From: an uncultured Pelagibacteraceae bacterium
GTDB lineage: Bacteria; Pseudomonadota; Alphaproteobacteria; Pelagibacterales; Pelagibacteraceae
Assembly (NCBI GenBank): GCA_902594235.1
Contig: CACJLJ010000001.1
Span: 62,001-126,000 of the forward strand
Length of the DNA stretch: 64,000 nt
Reading direction: 5' to 3'
The notes beneath the pieces were generated by a model. It was given only the letters and a program-made list of their open reading frames with translations. It did no database searches and was not told where the DNA came from. The position numbers and the translations under genes were made by a program. Below, one piece after another: positions 54,436-62,953 of the stretch; within the stretch, counting starts at the first letter, position 1; the number at the start of each line of letters is the position of its first letter.

Positions 54436-57146
54436 GTAAAAGTCAAATTAACTTACCTAAAACAGCATTTTCAATGAAAGCTAATTTACCAATTAGAGAG
54501 CCAAAAATATTAGAACTTTGGAAAAAAATTGATCTTTATAAAGAATTAAGAAATTCAAGAAAAGGAGAAGAAAAATTTATTCTGCACGATGGTCCGCCAT
54601 ATGCAAATGGAAATATACATATGGGTACTGCTTTAAACAAAATATTAAAAGATATCATTGTGAAGTTTCATCAAATGGACGGAAAAGATTCTGTTTATGT
54701 GCCAGGATGGGATTGTCATGGCTTACCAATCGAATGGAAAATAGAGGAAAAATATAAAAAAGATAAAAAGAATAAAAATGATGTTCCAATTGTAGAATTT
54801 AGAAAAGAATGTCGAACTTTTGCAGAAAAATGGATAGATGTTCATAAAGACCAATTTAAAAGATTAGGTGTAGTTGGTGATTGGGAAAATTACTATTCAA
54901 CAATGAGTTATGATGCAGAGGCACAAATTGTAAGAGAGCTAGCAAAATTTTTAAAAGAGGGAAGTCTTTATAGAGGATTTAAACCAGTTTTATGGTCAAC
55001 AGTAGAAAAAACTGCCTTGGCTGATGCTGAAGTTGAATATCAAAATCATAAATCTGATACGATCTATGCTTGCTTTCCAGTAAAATCGTCAAAAATAAAG
55101 GAGCTTAACGATTGTGTTATTGTTATTTGGACAACCACTCCATGGACAATACCAGCAAATAAAGCTTTAGCTTATAATGAAAGCTTAGATTATTTGATAA
55201 TTCAAATAAGTGATAATGGAAATTTTAAAAATAAAAAGATCATTGTTGCAGAGGCATTATTAGATTCAGTTTTAAAAGACTGTCAGATAAAAGAATTTAA
55301 GAATTTAAAAAAATTTAAAGGGAAAGATTTAAAAGATACTATCTGCCAGCATCCATTTTTTGATTTAGGTTATGACTATGATATTCCAATGTTAGATGCT
55401 CGTTTTGTTACTACAGAGCAAGGAACAGGCATTGTTCATTGTGCGCCAAGTCATGGACCTGATGATTTTAATCTTTGTTTAAACAATGGAATAAAAGCTA
55501 TTGAGACAGTTGATGATGATGGAAAGTATACAAAAAATGTTTCTTTGTTTGAAGGTTTGCATATTTTTAAAGCTAATCCAATTGTTATTGAAAAATTGAA
55601 AGAGCAAAATAATCTTTTATCAAATGGTGAATTGGTTCATTCATACCCTCATTCTTGGAGATCAAAAGCACCTTTAGTTCATAGAGCAACACCCCAATGG
55701 TTTATTTCTATGGAAAGCCATAAACTAAGAAGTAAAGCTTTAAAGGCAATTGATGATACAACTTTTTACCCAAGTAAAGGCAAAGAAAGGTTGAAATCAA
55801 TGATTGAGACAAGACCAGATTGGTGTGTATCAAGACAAAGAGTCTGGGGTGTGCCACTCCCTATATTTGTAAATAAAAAGTCTAATGAAATTTTGATAGA
55901 CGATGAAGTATTTGAAAATATTGCAAATATTTATGAAAAAGAAGGTTCGGATTGCTGGTTTTCTGATGATCCTCAAAAATTTTTAGGTGGTAAATATAAT
56001 GCAAAAGATTTTGATAAACTTAGTGATATTGTTGAAGTTTGGTTTGATAGTGGATCAACACACTCTTTTGTTTTGGAGAAAAGAGAAGATCTTAAATGGC
56101 CCGCATCGATGTATTTAGAGGGCTCGGATCAACATAGAGGCTGGTTTCACTCTTCTTTGTTAGAGTCTTGTGGAACAAGAGGCAAAGCCCCATTTGAGTC
56201 AATATTATCTCACGGATTTGTAGTAGACGGTAAAGGTCTTAAAATGTCTAAATCTCTCGGAAATGTAATTGCACCAGAGGATATTTTAAAAAAATATGGT
56301 GCTGATATTTTAAGAATTTGGGTAGCAGCATCAAATTATGCTGAAGATTTGAGAATAGATTATTCTATACTAGATCAGCATTCAGAGTCTTATCGTAAAA
56401 TAAGAAACACGTTTAGATATTTATTAGGAAATATGAATGATAAATTTGAAGATGTGAATTTAAATGAATTAGACATTGAAAGTTTACCAGAACTAGAGAG
56501 GTTTATGTTGAGCAAGGTATATTCTTTAAATAAAAAATTTGAAAATTGTTTTCAAAAATATGACTTTCACAATCTTTATAAAGAATTATTAAATTTTTGT
56601 ACTGTGGATTTATCGGCATTTTATTTTGATATTAGGAAAGACGCTTTATATTGTGATCCAATTAATTCAGATAAAAGAAAGTCAAGTGTTACAATTTTGA
56701 ATGTCTTGTTAAAGTCTTTGCTTAGATGGTTTGCTCCAATTTTGTCATTTACAACTGAGGAAATCTATCAATTGGTATCTGCGAAAAGCAAAAGCATCCA
56801 TTTAGAAAAGTTTTTGAAATTTCCGGATATATTTAAAAATCAAAAACTTGAAGAAAAATGGTCTCAATTAGTGAAAATTAGAGATGTGTGTAACATTAGT
56901 ATTGAGGCAAAAAGAGCGAGCAAAGAAATTGGATCAAGTTTGGAGGCGGATCTTAATATCAAACTTAATGAAAAATATAAGGAGACAGTAAAAGATATAG
57001 ATTTCTCTGAACTTTGCATTGTTTCAAAAACTGATATTAATTTTGATAAACAAACTGATATTTTGGTGAAAACTAAAAAAGCAACAGGTAACAAGTGTCC
57101 CGTCTGCTGGAAAATTAGTGTTGATCCATGTGAGAGACACTCTTAG
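54432..57146 (+). CDS. ileS: Isoleucyl-tRNA synthetase
   Basis: A 904-aa class I synthetase. The HIGH motif is in YANGNIHMGTALNK near residue 57, the editing domain contains TTTPWTIPANKALA and GTGIVHCAPSHGPDD, and KMSKS is GLKMSKSLGNV near residue 600. The anticodon-binding domain and a reduced C-terminal zinc finger (CPVCW and C-ER) follow. It charges tRNA-Ile and edits valine. Length is close to typical for bacterial enzymes. Confidence 0.98.
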   Translation: MSKSQINLPKTAFSMKANLPIREPKILELWKKIDLYKELRNSRKGEEKFILHDGPPYANGNIHMGTALNKILKDIIVKFHQMDGKDSVYVPGWDCHGLPIEWKIEEKYKKDKKNKNDVPIVEFRKECRTFAEKWIDVHKDQFKRLGVVGDWENYYSTMSYDAEAQIVRELAKFLKEGSLYRGFKPVLWSTVEKTALADAEVEYQNHKSDTIYACFPVKSSKIKELNDCVIVIWTTTPWTIPANKALAYNESLDYLIIQISDNGNFKNKKIIVAEALLDSVLKDCQIKEFKNLKKFKGKDLKDTICQHPFFDLGYDYDIPMLDARFVTTEQGTGIVHCAPSHGPDDFNLCLNNGIKAIETVDDDGKYTKNVSLFEGLHIFKANPIVIEKLKEQNNLLSNGELVHSYPHSWRSKAPLVHRATPQWFISMESHKLRSKALKAIDDTTFYPSKGKERLKSMIETRPDWCVSRQRVWGVPLPIFVNKKSNEILIDDEVFENIANIYEKEGSDCWFSDDPQKFLGGKYNAKDFDKLSDIVEVWFDSGSTHSFVLEKREDLKWPASMYLEGSDQHRGWFHSSLLESCGTRGKAPFESILSHGFVVDGKGLKMSKSLGNVIAPEDILKKYGADILRIWVAASNYAEDLRIDYSILDQHSESYRKIRNTFRYLLGNMNDKFEDVNLNELDIESLPELERFMLSKVYSLNKKFENCFQKYDFHNLYKELLNFCTVDLSAFYFDIRKDALYCDPINSDKRKSSVTILNVLLKSLLRWFAPILSFTTEEIYQLVSAKSKSIHLEKFLKFPDIFKNQKLEEKWSQLVKIRDVCNISIEAKRASKEIGSSLEADLNIKLNEKYKETVKDIDFSELCIVSKTDINFDKQTDILVKTKKATGNKCPVCWKISVDPCERHS

Positions 57147-57148
57147 TG

Positions 57149-57640
57149 ATGTTTAAATATCTAAATAAAAATTTTGTTACAAATTTTTTAATAATTATTA
57201 GCATTTTTGCACTTGATAGGTTTTCAAAAATGTATGTTATTTTTCAAAATGAAAAAAACTTATCCACTGAATTATTTGAGTCTAAATATTTAAATATTGA
57301 TTTAATTTGGAATGAAGGCATCGCATTTGGATTATTCTCCTCTAAAAATGGATTGATATATACATTTATAAGTGTCTTAATTTTGATTGTAATAATTATC
57401 CTTTTATTTCTTTTAATGAATTCTCAAAATTTAAAAAGATTCTCTTATACAATGATAATTGGAGGCGCATTAGGCAACTTCTTAGATAGAGTACTCTACA
57501 AATCTGTACCTGATTTTATAGATATTCATTTTAATGATTTTCATTGGTTTGTTTTCAATTTTGCAGACGTATTCATATCAATCGGTGTTGTTTGCCTTAT
57601 TTTTGATGAAGTTTTTATACAAAAAGAAACTAATGAATAA
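57149..57640 (+). CDS. lspA: Lipoprotein signal peptidase (signal peptidase II)
   Basis: A 163-aa membrane protein with four helices. Conserved boxes are FALDRFSKMYVI, the NEGIAFGLFS segment, and the two catalytic aspartates in GNFLDRVLYKSVPDFIDI and FNFADVFISIGV. It cleaves prolipoprotein signal peptides after lipidation, so it will process the lipoproteins predicted here. I start at ATG 57149; a GTG at 57146 is in frame but overlaps the ileS stop. The next gene overlaps its 3' end by 8 nt. Confidence 0.95.
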   Translation: MFKYLNKNFVTNFLIIISIFALDRFSKMYVIFQNEKNLSTELFESKYLNIDLIWNEGIAFGLFSSKNGLIYTFISVLILIVIIILLFLLMNSQNLKRFSYTMIIGGALGNFLDRVLYKSVPDFIDIHFNDFHWFVFNFADVFISIGVVCLIFDEVFIQKETNE

Positions 57641-57956
57641 TTTTTTTAAAAAAACTTTAATTTTTACGATTTTAGTCTTCCTTTTAACAGGATGTCAGAC
57701 GCTTAGAGAAGGTCTTGAAGGTTCAAAAAAAGGAAGAAGTGCAGAAGAATTCTTAATTGATAAAAAAAACCCACTAGTATTACCTCCAGATTACTCAAAA
57801 CTTCCAGTTCCAAAAGATGATGAAGAGCAAACTAAATCAAAAAATGAAATCGATGTTGAACAAATTCTTAAAAAAAATCCACAAACTTCAAATACTTATA
57901 CAAATAAAAAAGGAAGTTCGCTTGAAAAATCTATTTTGGAAAAAATAAAAGATTAA
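57633..57956 (+). CDS. DUF3035 lipoprotein, BamF-like
   Basis: A 107-aa lipoprotein. The signal peptide ends in FLLTGC (Cys near residue 20), and the mature part has SAEEFLIDKKNPLVLPPDYSKLPVP, matching the DUF3035 motif (xDEFxxxxxxPLxxPPDF). In Caulobacter such a protein, BamF, is a BAM complex subunit for outer membrane protein insertion. The remaining 50 residues are charged and low-complexity. I chose the ATG at 57633 (MNNFFKKTL) instead of an upstream ATG because it gives a clean signal sequence and an 8-nt overlap with lspA. Confidence 0.8.
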   Translation: MNNFFKKTLIFTILVFLLTGCQTLREGLEGSKKGRSAEEFLIDKKNPLVLPPDYSKLPVPKDDEEQTKSKNEIDVEQILKKNPQTSNTYTNKKGSSLEKSILEKIKD

Positions 57957-57957
57957 A

Positions 57958-59118
57958 ATGTTTAGTAAATCTATAAAATTTAGAAATTTTCAAAAAGCTG
58001 AAATAAAACAGTCAACTAAAAATAAATTAAAAGATATCTTAAAAAAAGATAACGATTTAATAAGATCATTAAGCAAAAATTATAATGATGTAGACAATCT
58101 TAAAAAAATTATAAAATTTAAAAAAAAAGGGAATGTTAGAATCATTGGTATGGGTGGATCGATTTTAGGATCTCAAGCTATTTATAATTTTTTAAATAAA
58201 GCTATTAAGAAAAAATTTATTTTTATAAATGATCTTAGCTCAAAAAGATCTAAGTCTAGTGAAGCTAATTTGACCAATTTAGTCATCTCAAAGTCAGGTA
58301 ACACTGTTGAGACAATGGTAAATGCAAATTTATTAATAAAAAAAAAACAAAATAATATTTTTATAACTGATAAAAAAAAGCCAAGTTATCTCCTAAATTT
58401 AGCAAATGAATTAAAAGCTGAAATAATTCATCATAAAAATTATATAGGAGGGCGCTATTCAGTTCTTTCTGAAGTCGGAATGATACCTGCAAAGTTGATG
58501 GGCCTAGATGTTAAAAAGTTTAGACAATTAGATAATATAATAAAAAATAATAATTTTTTGAATTCACTAGTTAGTAATGTTGATGCAATTTTGAATTTAG
58601 TAAAAAAAAAAAAATTTAATTCAATAATCATTAATTATGATGAGACTTCAGATTACTTATTTAAGTGGTATCAACAATTAGTAGCCGAAAGCCTAGGAAA
58701 AAAAGGAAAAGGAATTCTTCCTGTTATATCAAGTATGCCAAGAGATAACCATTCCCTGATACAATTATATTTAGATGGTATGAAAAATAATTTTTATACT
58801 TTTTTTTATTGTAAAGAAAAATTTTCTGATAGATTGAAGCATCATAATTCATTTTCGACTGATAAATTTCTTAAAAACCAAAAAATAAGTGATATAATTT
58901 TTGCTCAGAAAAAAGCTACTGAAAATGTATTTTTAAGAAAGAAATTACCTTTTAGAAGTTTTGAAGTGTATATGAAAGATGAGAAAACATTGGGAGAATT
59001 ATTTTGTTTTTTTATTTTAGAAACAATTCTTCTTGGTCGAGCACTTAATGTAAATCCATTCGACCAACCTTCAGTTGAATTGATTAAAAGAGAGACAAAA
59101 AATTTTTTTATAAAGTAA
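57958..59118 (+). CDS. pgi: Glucose-6-phosphate isomerase, short form
   Basis: A 386-aa SIS-fold isomerase. Motifs are IIGMGGSILGSQAIYNFL, LVISKSGNTVETM, FKWYQQLVAESLGKKGKG, the His-containing HHNSFSTDKFL, and NPFDQPSVELIKRE near the C-terminus. It interconverts glucose-6-phosphate and fructose-6-phosphate. It is well below the 450-550 aa usual for Pgi, with a reduced N-terminal region. It lies 1 nt after the bamF-like gene and its 3' end overlaps rsmD by 11 bp. Confidence 0.88.
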   Translation: MFSKSIKFRNFQKAEIKQSTKNKLKDILKKDNDLIRSLSKNYNDVDNLKKIIKFKKKGNVRIIGMGGSILGSQAIYNFLNKAIKKKFIFINDLSSKRSKSSEANLTNLVISKSGNTVETMVNANLLIKKKQNNIFITDKKKPSYLLNLANELKAEIIHHKNYIGGRYSVLSEVGMIPAKLMGLDVKKFRQLDNIIKNNNFLNSLVSNVDAILNLVKKKKFNSIIINYDETSDYLFKWYQQLVAESLGKKGKGILPVISSMPRDNHSLIQLYLDGMKNNFYTFFYCKEKFSDRLKHHNSFSTDKFLKNQKISDIIFAQKKATENVFLRKKLPFRSFEVYMKDEKTLGELFCFFILETILLGRALNVNPFDQPSVELIKRETKNFFIK

Positions 59119-59674
59119 AGTAACCAAAGATTATTTTTGAATTTCCATATTTTTTTTGCTCTGCAATTTTGAATTCATTTAAAAATATATCGCATTCTTT
59201 ATTATGTCTATGGATTATAATTATACCCTTTTTTTTTAAAATTTTTGATTTGAAAATTTTTTCAATAATATTATTTATACTTTTTTCTTTAAATGGAGGA
59301 TCTAAAAAAATTAAGTCAAAATTTTTTTTAAAATTTTTGAATTCTAAATCTTTAAAAATATCAATATTTAATACTGAGCAATTTTTATTAAAATTTAAAT
59401 TATCAATGTTCTTTTTAAGTATTGGAATTACATTATTGTAGTTTTCAACAAATGTTACATGACTTGCACCTCTTGAAATAGCATCTAACCCAAAAGATCC
59501 AATTCCAGAAAATAAATCAAGTATATTGGATTTTTCGATATTAATTTGAGCTTTTTTCGAATGATGTAAAATGTTAAAAATTGATTCTTTTACCATATCC
59601 TTGAGCGGTCTAGTATTTTTGTCACTTGGCTCATAGATTTTTTTTCCTTTAAATTTTCCACCAATTATTCTCAT
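59108..59674 (-). CDS. rsmD: 16S rRNA (guanine966-N2)-methyltransferase
   Basis: A 188-aa methyltransferase. It starts MRIIGGKFKGKKIYEP, has TRPLKDMVKESIFNIL, the SAM loop LDLFSGIGSFGLDAISRGA, and the catalytic IFLDPPF. It methylates G966 of 16S rRNA in the small subunit. Its start overlaps the purD stop by 4 nt, so the two are coupled, and its 3' end overlaps the convergent pgi gene. Confidence 0.95.
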   Translation of the reverse strand: MRIIGGKFKGKKIYEPSDKNTRPLKDMVKESIFNILHHSKKAQINIEKSNILDLFSGIGSFGLDAISRGASHVTFVENYNNVIPILKKNIDNLNFNKNCSVLNIDIFKDLEFKNFKKNFDLIFLDPPFKEKSINNIIEKIFKSKILKKKGIIIIHRHNKECDIFLNEFKIAEQKKYGNSKIIFGYFTL

Positions 59675-60936
59675 TGGTCTATCACTTTATACCCTATATC
59701 TTTTCGAAAATGACCATTTTTCCAATTTAACAAATTTATATTTTTTATTATTTTGTTTCTTGCATCTAGAAAATTTTCAGACAATGTTACAAAATTTAAA
59801 ACTCTTCCACCATTAGACATAATTTCTTTATTTTTTTTAGTTGTACCAGCATGAAAACATAAGTTTTCATTATCTAAATTAATTTTTTCAAAGTTTTGAA
59901 TTATTATATTTTTTTCAAAAGTTTCTGGATACCCTTTAGAGCATAAAACTATACACATGCTCTTTTTTTTTCCCCATTCAATATCTATTTCATTTAATTT
60001 TTTATTACAGCATGATAAAAATATATCAGCTAAATCAGTATTCAATTTTGGTAAAATAGTCTGACATTCTGGATCTCCCATTCTTACGTTATATTCAATT
60101 AAAAAAGGTTCATCATTTTTAATCATCAGTCCAGCGTAAAGAAAACCTTTGTATTCGATTTCAAGGTCTTTTAAGGCAGCAAATGTTGGCTCAATAATCT
60201 TTTTTATTATTTTTTCATTCAAAACATTATTAATGAGTCTTGATGGTGAATACGCTCCCATTCCACCAGTATTCTTACCTTTATCGCCCTCAAAAACTCT
60301 TTTATGATCTTGAGCAGTTTCGAAAGTTTTAAAAGAATTTCCATCGGAGATTACAAAATAACTCATTTCTTCGCCCGTTAAGAATTCTTCGACAAGTAAA
60401 TTTTTTGTTTCTCCAAACTTTCCACCAAATATTTCATTTACAGCTGTATAAGCCATCTCTATATTTTCACAAATATAAACCCCTTTTCCAGCAGCCAATC
60501 CATCTGCTTTTATAACTAGTGGATAATTTGCGCTAATTAAAAATTTATTTGACTCATCTTTATTGTTAAATATGCCAAAGTTTGCTGTAGGAATATTATA
60601 TTTTTGACAAATCTTTTTTGTAAAAATTTTTGATCCCTCAAGTTGCGAAGCAGCTTTATTTGGACCAAATATTTTTACTCCTAAATTTTCAAAGAAATCA
60701 ACAATCCCATCCACTAATGGTTGCTCTGGGCCCACAATTAAAAGATCAATATTTTTTTCTAAAACTAATTGATTTATTTTTTCAAAATCATTTAAGTTGA
60801 TATCTATATTGGTTGCTATTTCATCTGTTCCAGCATTACCAGGGATACAATAAATTTTGTTAATTTTTTCAGAATTATTTAAATTTGAACATATAGCGTG
60901 TTCTCTTCCCCCGCTTCCTATTATCCCTATATTCAT
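59671..60936 (-). CDS. purD: Phosphoribosylamine-glycine ligase
   Basis: A 421-aa ATP-grasp enzyme. Motifs are IGIIGSGGREHAICSNL, CIPGNAGTDEIA, LIVGPEQPLVDGI, VIKADGLAAGKGVYICEN, EEFLTGEEMSYF and EYNVRMGDPECQTILP. It joins glycine to phosphoribosylamine, step two of purine synthesis. So this cell both makes purines de novo and degrades them. Its ATG is only 21 bp from the ATG of the divergent DUF2093 gene. Confidence 0.97.
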   Translation of the reverse strand: MNIGIIGSGGREHAICSNLNNSEKINKIYCIPGNAGTDEIATNIDINLNDFEKINQLVLEKNIDLLIVGPEQPLVDGIVDFFENLGVKIFGPNKAASQLEGSKIFTKKICQKYNIPTANFGIFNNKDESNKFLISANYPLVIKADGLAAGKGVYICENIEMAYTAVNEIFGGKFGETKNLLVEEFLTGEEMSYFVISDGNSFKTFETAQDHKRVFEGDKGKNTGGMGAYSPSRLINNVLNEKIIKKIIEPTFAALKDLEIEYKGFLYAGLMIKNDEPFLIEYNVRMGDPECQTILPKLNTDLADIFLSCCNKKLNEIDIEWGKKKSMCIVLCSKGYPETFEKNIIIQNFEKINLDNENLCFHAGTTKKNKEIMSNGGRVLNFVTLSENFLDARNKIIKNINLLNWKNGHFRKDIGYKVIDQ

Positions 60937-60957
60937 GTATAGATATATAAACTAAAA

Positions 60958-61146
60958 ATGTATAAAAAATTAGCCAAAATAAAGTATTTACCAAATAATT
61001 TCCAAATTTTAGAAAATGGAGATCATGTTATTTGTGCAATTTCTGGCAAACCCATTAAATTAAACGACTTACAATATTGGAATGTCGAGCTTCAAGAGCC
61101 ATACTACTCTTATGTTGAAGCTTCAAAAAAAAGAGAAAAAACATAA
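60958..61146 (+). CDS. DUF2093 family protein
   Basis: A 62-aa protein matching DUF2093, found mainly in Alphaproteobacteria: AKIKYLPNNFQILENGDHV, CAISGKPIKLNDLQYWNVELQEPY. The single C-to-GKPI segment looks like a small metal- or nucleic-acid-binding motif, but no function is established. Its stop abuts the stop of the convergent acyltransferase gene with no bases between. Confidence 0.85.
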   Translation: MYKKLAKIKYLPNNFQILENGDHVICAISGKPIKLNDLQYWNVELQEPYYSYVEASKKREKT

Positions 61147-62016
61147 TTATTTCCATCTATCATGTGACCAAATCCACTTTGAGGGGTTATTCACTATAAT
61201 TTTTTCTAACCATAAATTTAAAGTTTTTGTAATAGTCTCGATATCATTTGGTTTATCAAATTTTATGGGCTCAAAAACAGTGATCTTAAACTTATCATTT
61301 TCTTTTCTTTCGATATTGATTGGAATAATTTTGCAATTGAATTTTTTAACAAATTGAGCTGGGATTGTAGTAGTTAAAGCATCTTTATTGAAAAAATTAC
61401 ATTTTATACCTTCGCTTACTCTTTGGTCTATCATTAAAGCAATTGAACTTCCGTCGTTAAATAACTTTAATAAATTACGAACGCTTGATCTTCCTTTTTT
61501 AACTTGATTTTTACAAATATATTTTTTTCTTAAATTTTCCATTATTTTGTTTAGAAAAATATTGTTTAAAGGTCTATAAATAGCTGCAAGATTAATTCCA
61601 GCTTTTTCAATAGTCATAGCCATTAATTCAAAATTATCAAAATGTCCTGATATAAAAATTACATTTTCATTATTAGATTTAATTCCATTAAAAATATTTT
61701 GACCTTCAATTTCAATATTTTTGCTTAATTTTCCTTTTCTGAAATTTTTTAAGAATAGATATTCAACAAAGATTTTTCCATAATAACTCCACATATCATT
61801 CATATATTTTTGTATTTCTTGATCGGAAATATTAGGAAATACCAATTTTAAATTTTTTTTTATTATTTTTTTTGATCTAAAAAAGGGACCAAAAATATTA
61901 AATATTTTTTGAGAAATAGTTCTAGATATTTTAATTCCTAAAATTTTGAATAAACTCAAAAGAATTGATATAATAAAAAATTCTACAATATATTTTAAAA
62001 ATTTAATTATTTTCAT
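61147..62016 (-). CDS. LpxL/HtrB-like lipid A acyltransferase
   Basis: A 289-aa protein with an N-terminal membrane helix (about residues 8-28) and the acyltransferase motifs of the LpxL/LpxM family: ISGHFDNFELMAMTIEKAG (NHxxD-type site as HFDNFE), AAIYRPLNN, IALMIDQRVSEGIKC and the C-terminal PSKWIWSHDRWK. It likely adds a secondary acyl chain to Kdo-lipid A. It overlaps the lpxK gene by 14 nt and belongs to a lipid A operon with lpxK and waaA. Confidence 0.9.
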   Translation of the reverse strand: MKIIKFLKYIVEFFIISILLSLFKILGIKISRTISQKIFNIFGPFFRSKKIIKKNLKLVFPNISDQEIQKYMNDMWSYYGKIFVEYLFLKNFRKGKLSKNIEIEGQNIFNGIKSNNENVIFISGHFDNFELMAMTIEKAGINLAAIYRPLNNIFLNKIMENLRKKYICKNQVKKGRSSVRNLLKLFNDGSSIALMIDQRVSEGIKCNFFNKDALTTTIPAQFVKKFNCKIIPINIERKENDKFKITVFEPIKFDKPNDIETITKTLNLWLEKIIVNNPSKWIWSHDRWK

Positions 62017-62953
62017 TACTTAATAGAAAGAGTAACTTTTTTTTTATTCCATCGATATTTTGTATTTTTAATCGAATTTTTATAAATTCAATATTTTTTT
62101 TTAAATTTTCATCAAGTCTTAAATAATCTTTTTCTGTTGTTAATATTCTCGCGCTATTAAGTGTTGATTTTTCTAATATCTTTTTAATATCATTTTTTGA
62201 ATATTCATAATGATCCGGATACTGTATTTCTTGAATGATATTAAATTTATATTTATTTAACATATCTACAAAGGTATCGTGATTACCAATTCCTGAAAAG
62301 ACAATATATTTTTCATTTACATTGAATTGATCCAAATTTAGTGGTTTATAAGCAGAACAATAAAAATTAAGATTTGTTAATTTTAGATTCATTTTATTCT
62401 TTAAATGCTCGCAATCTTCATTATTTCCATTCAAGAATATATTTTCATACTTAATTAATTTAGTTAAATTCTCTCTTAATGGGCCTGCTGGTATCATTCG
62501 TCCATTACCCAAAAGATTTTTTTGATTAAAACATACAAATGATAAATCATATGAAATTTCTTTATCTTGAAGACCATCATCAAAAATTGCAACTTGATAT
62601 TTTTCTTTTACCGCATTTTGTAAAGCTTTTAATCTAGATTTATTAACAAAAGTTCTTCCAAATTTTTCCAATAATCTTTGTTCATCTATTTGGTCGTTAT
62701 ATTCTTTTTTTATGAAGCAACTTTTAATATTATTTTCATCAAATATTCTTTTAATTTCGATTGCTAATGAGGTTTTTCCTGTTCCACCTAAATAAATATT
62801 TCCAATACATATTGTTTTAATATTGTTATATGTAAATTTTTTTTTAAAACTTATATTCGATAAAACTTCTGTAATTTTTGATGCAGGATATAAAATATTA
62901 GATATAAAATTTGGCTTTGGGTAATCCCAAAAATTAGGTTTTTTTAATTTCAT
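62003..62953 (-). CDS. lpxK: Tetraacyldisaccharide 4'-kinase
   Basis: A 316-aa LpxK. It opens with KPNFWDYPKPN and SNILYPASKITEV, has the P-loop IGNIYLGGTGKTSLAIEI near residue 51, VAIFDDGLQDKEI for the DDGxQ site, and PAGPLREN. It phosphorylates the 4' position of lipid A disaccharide at the inner membrane. Start and stop overlap waaA (20 nt) and the acyltransferase gene (14 nt), so translation is coupled. Confidence 0.95.
   Translation of the reverse strand: MKLKKPNFWDYPKPNFISNILYPASKITEVLSNISFKKKFTYNNIKTICIGNIYLGGTGKTSLAIEIKRIFDENNIKSCFIKKEYNDQIDEQRLLEKFGRTFVNKSRLKALQNAVKEKYQVAIFDDGLQDKEISYDLSFVCFNQKNLLGNGRMIPAGPLRENLTKLIKYENIFLNGNNEDCEHLKNKMNLKLTNLNFYCSAYKPLNLDQFNVNEKYIVFSGIGNHDTFVDMLNKYKFNIIQEIQYPDHYEYSKNDIKKILEKSTLNSARILTTEKDYLRLDENLKKNIEFIKIRLKIQNIDGIKKKLLFLLSNENN

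Noticed and set aside
57534..57632. Upstream start for the BamF-like lipoprotein
   Set aside because: It would put 33 residues before the lipoprotein signal peptide and lie deep within lspA.
61082..61357. 91-codon frame overlapping DUF2093 and the acyltransferase gene
   Set aside because: It covers the ends of two convincing genes and encodes no recognisable motif.
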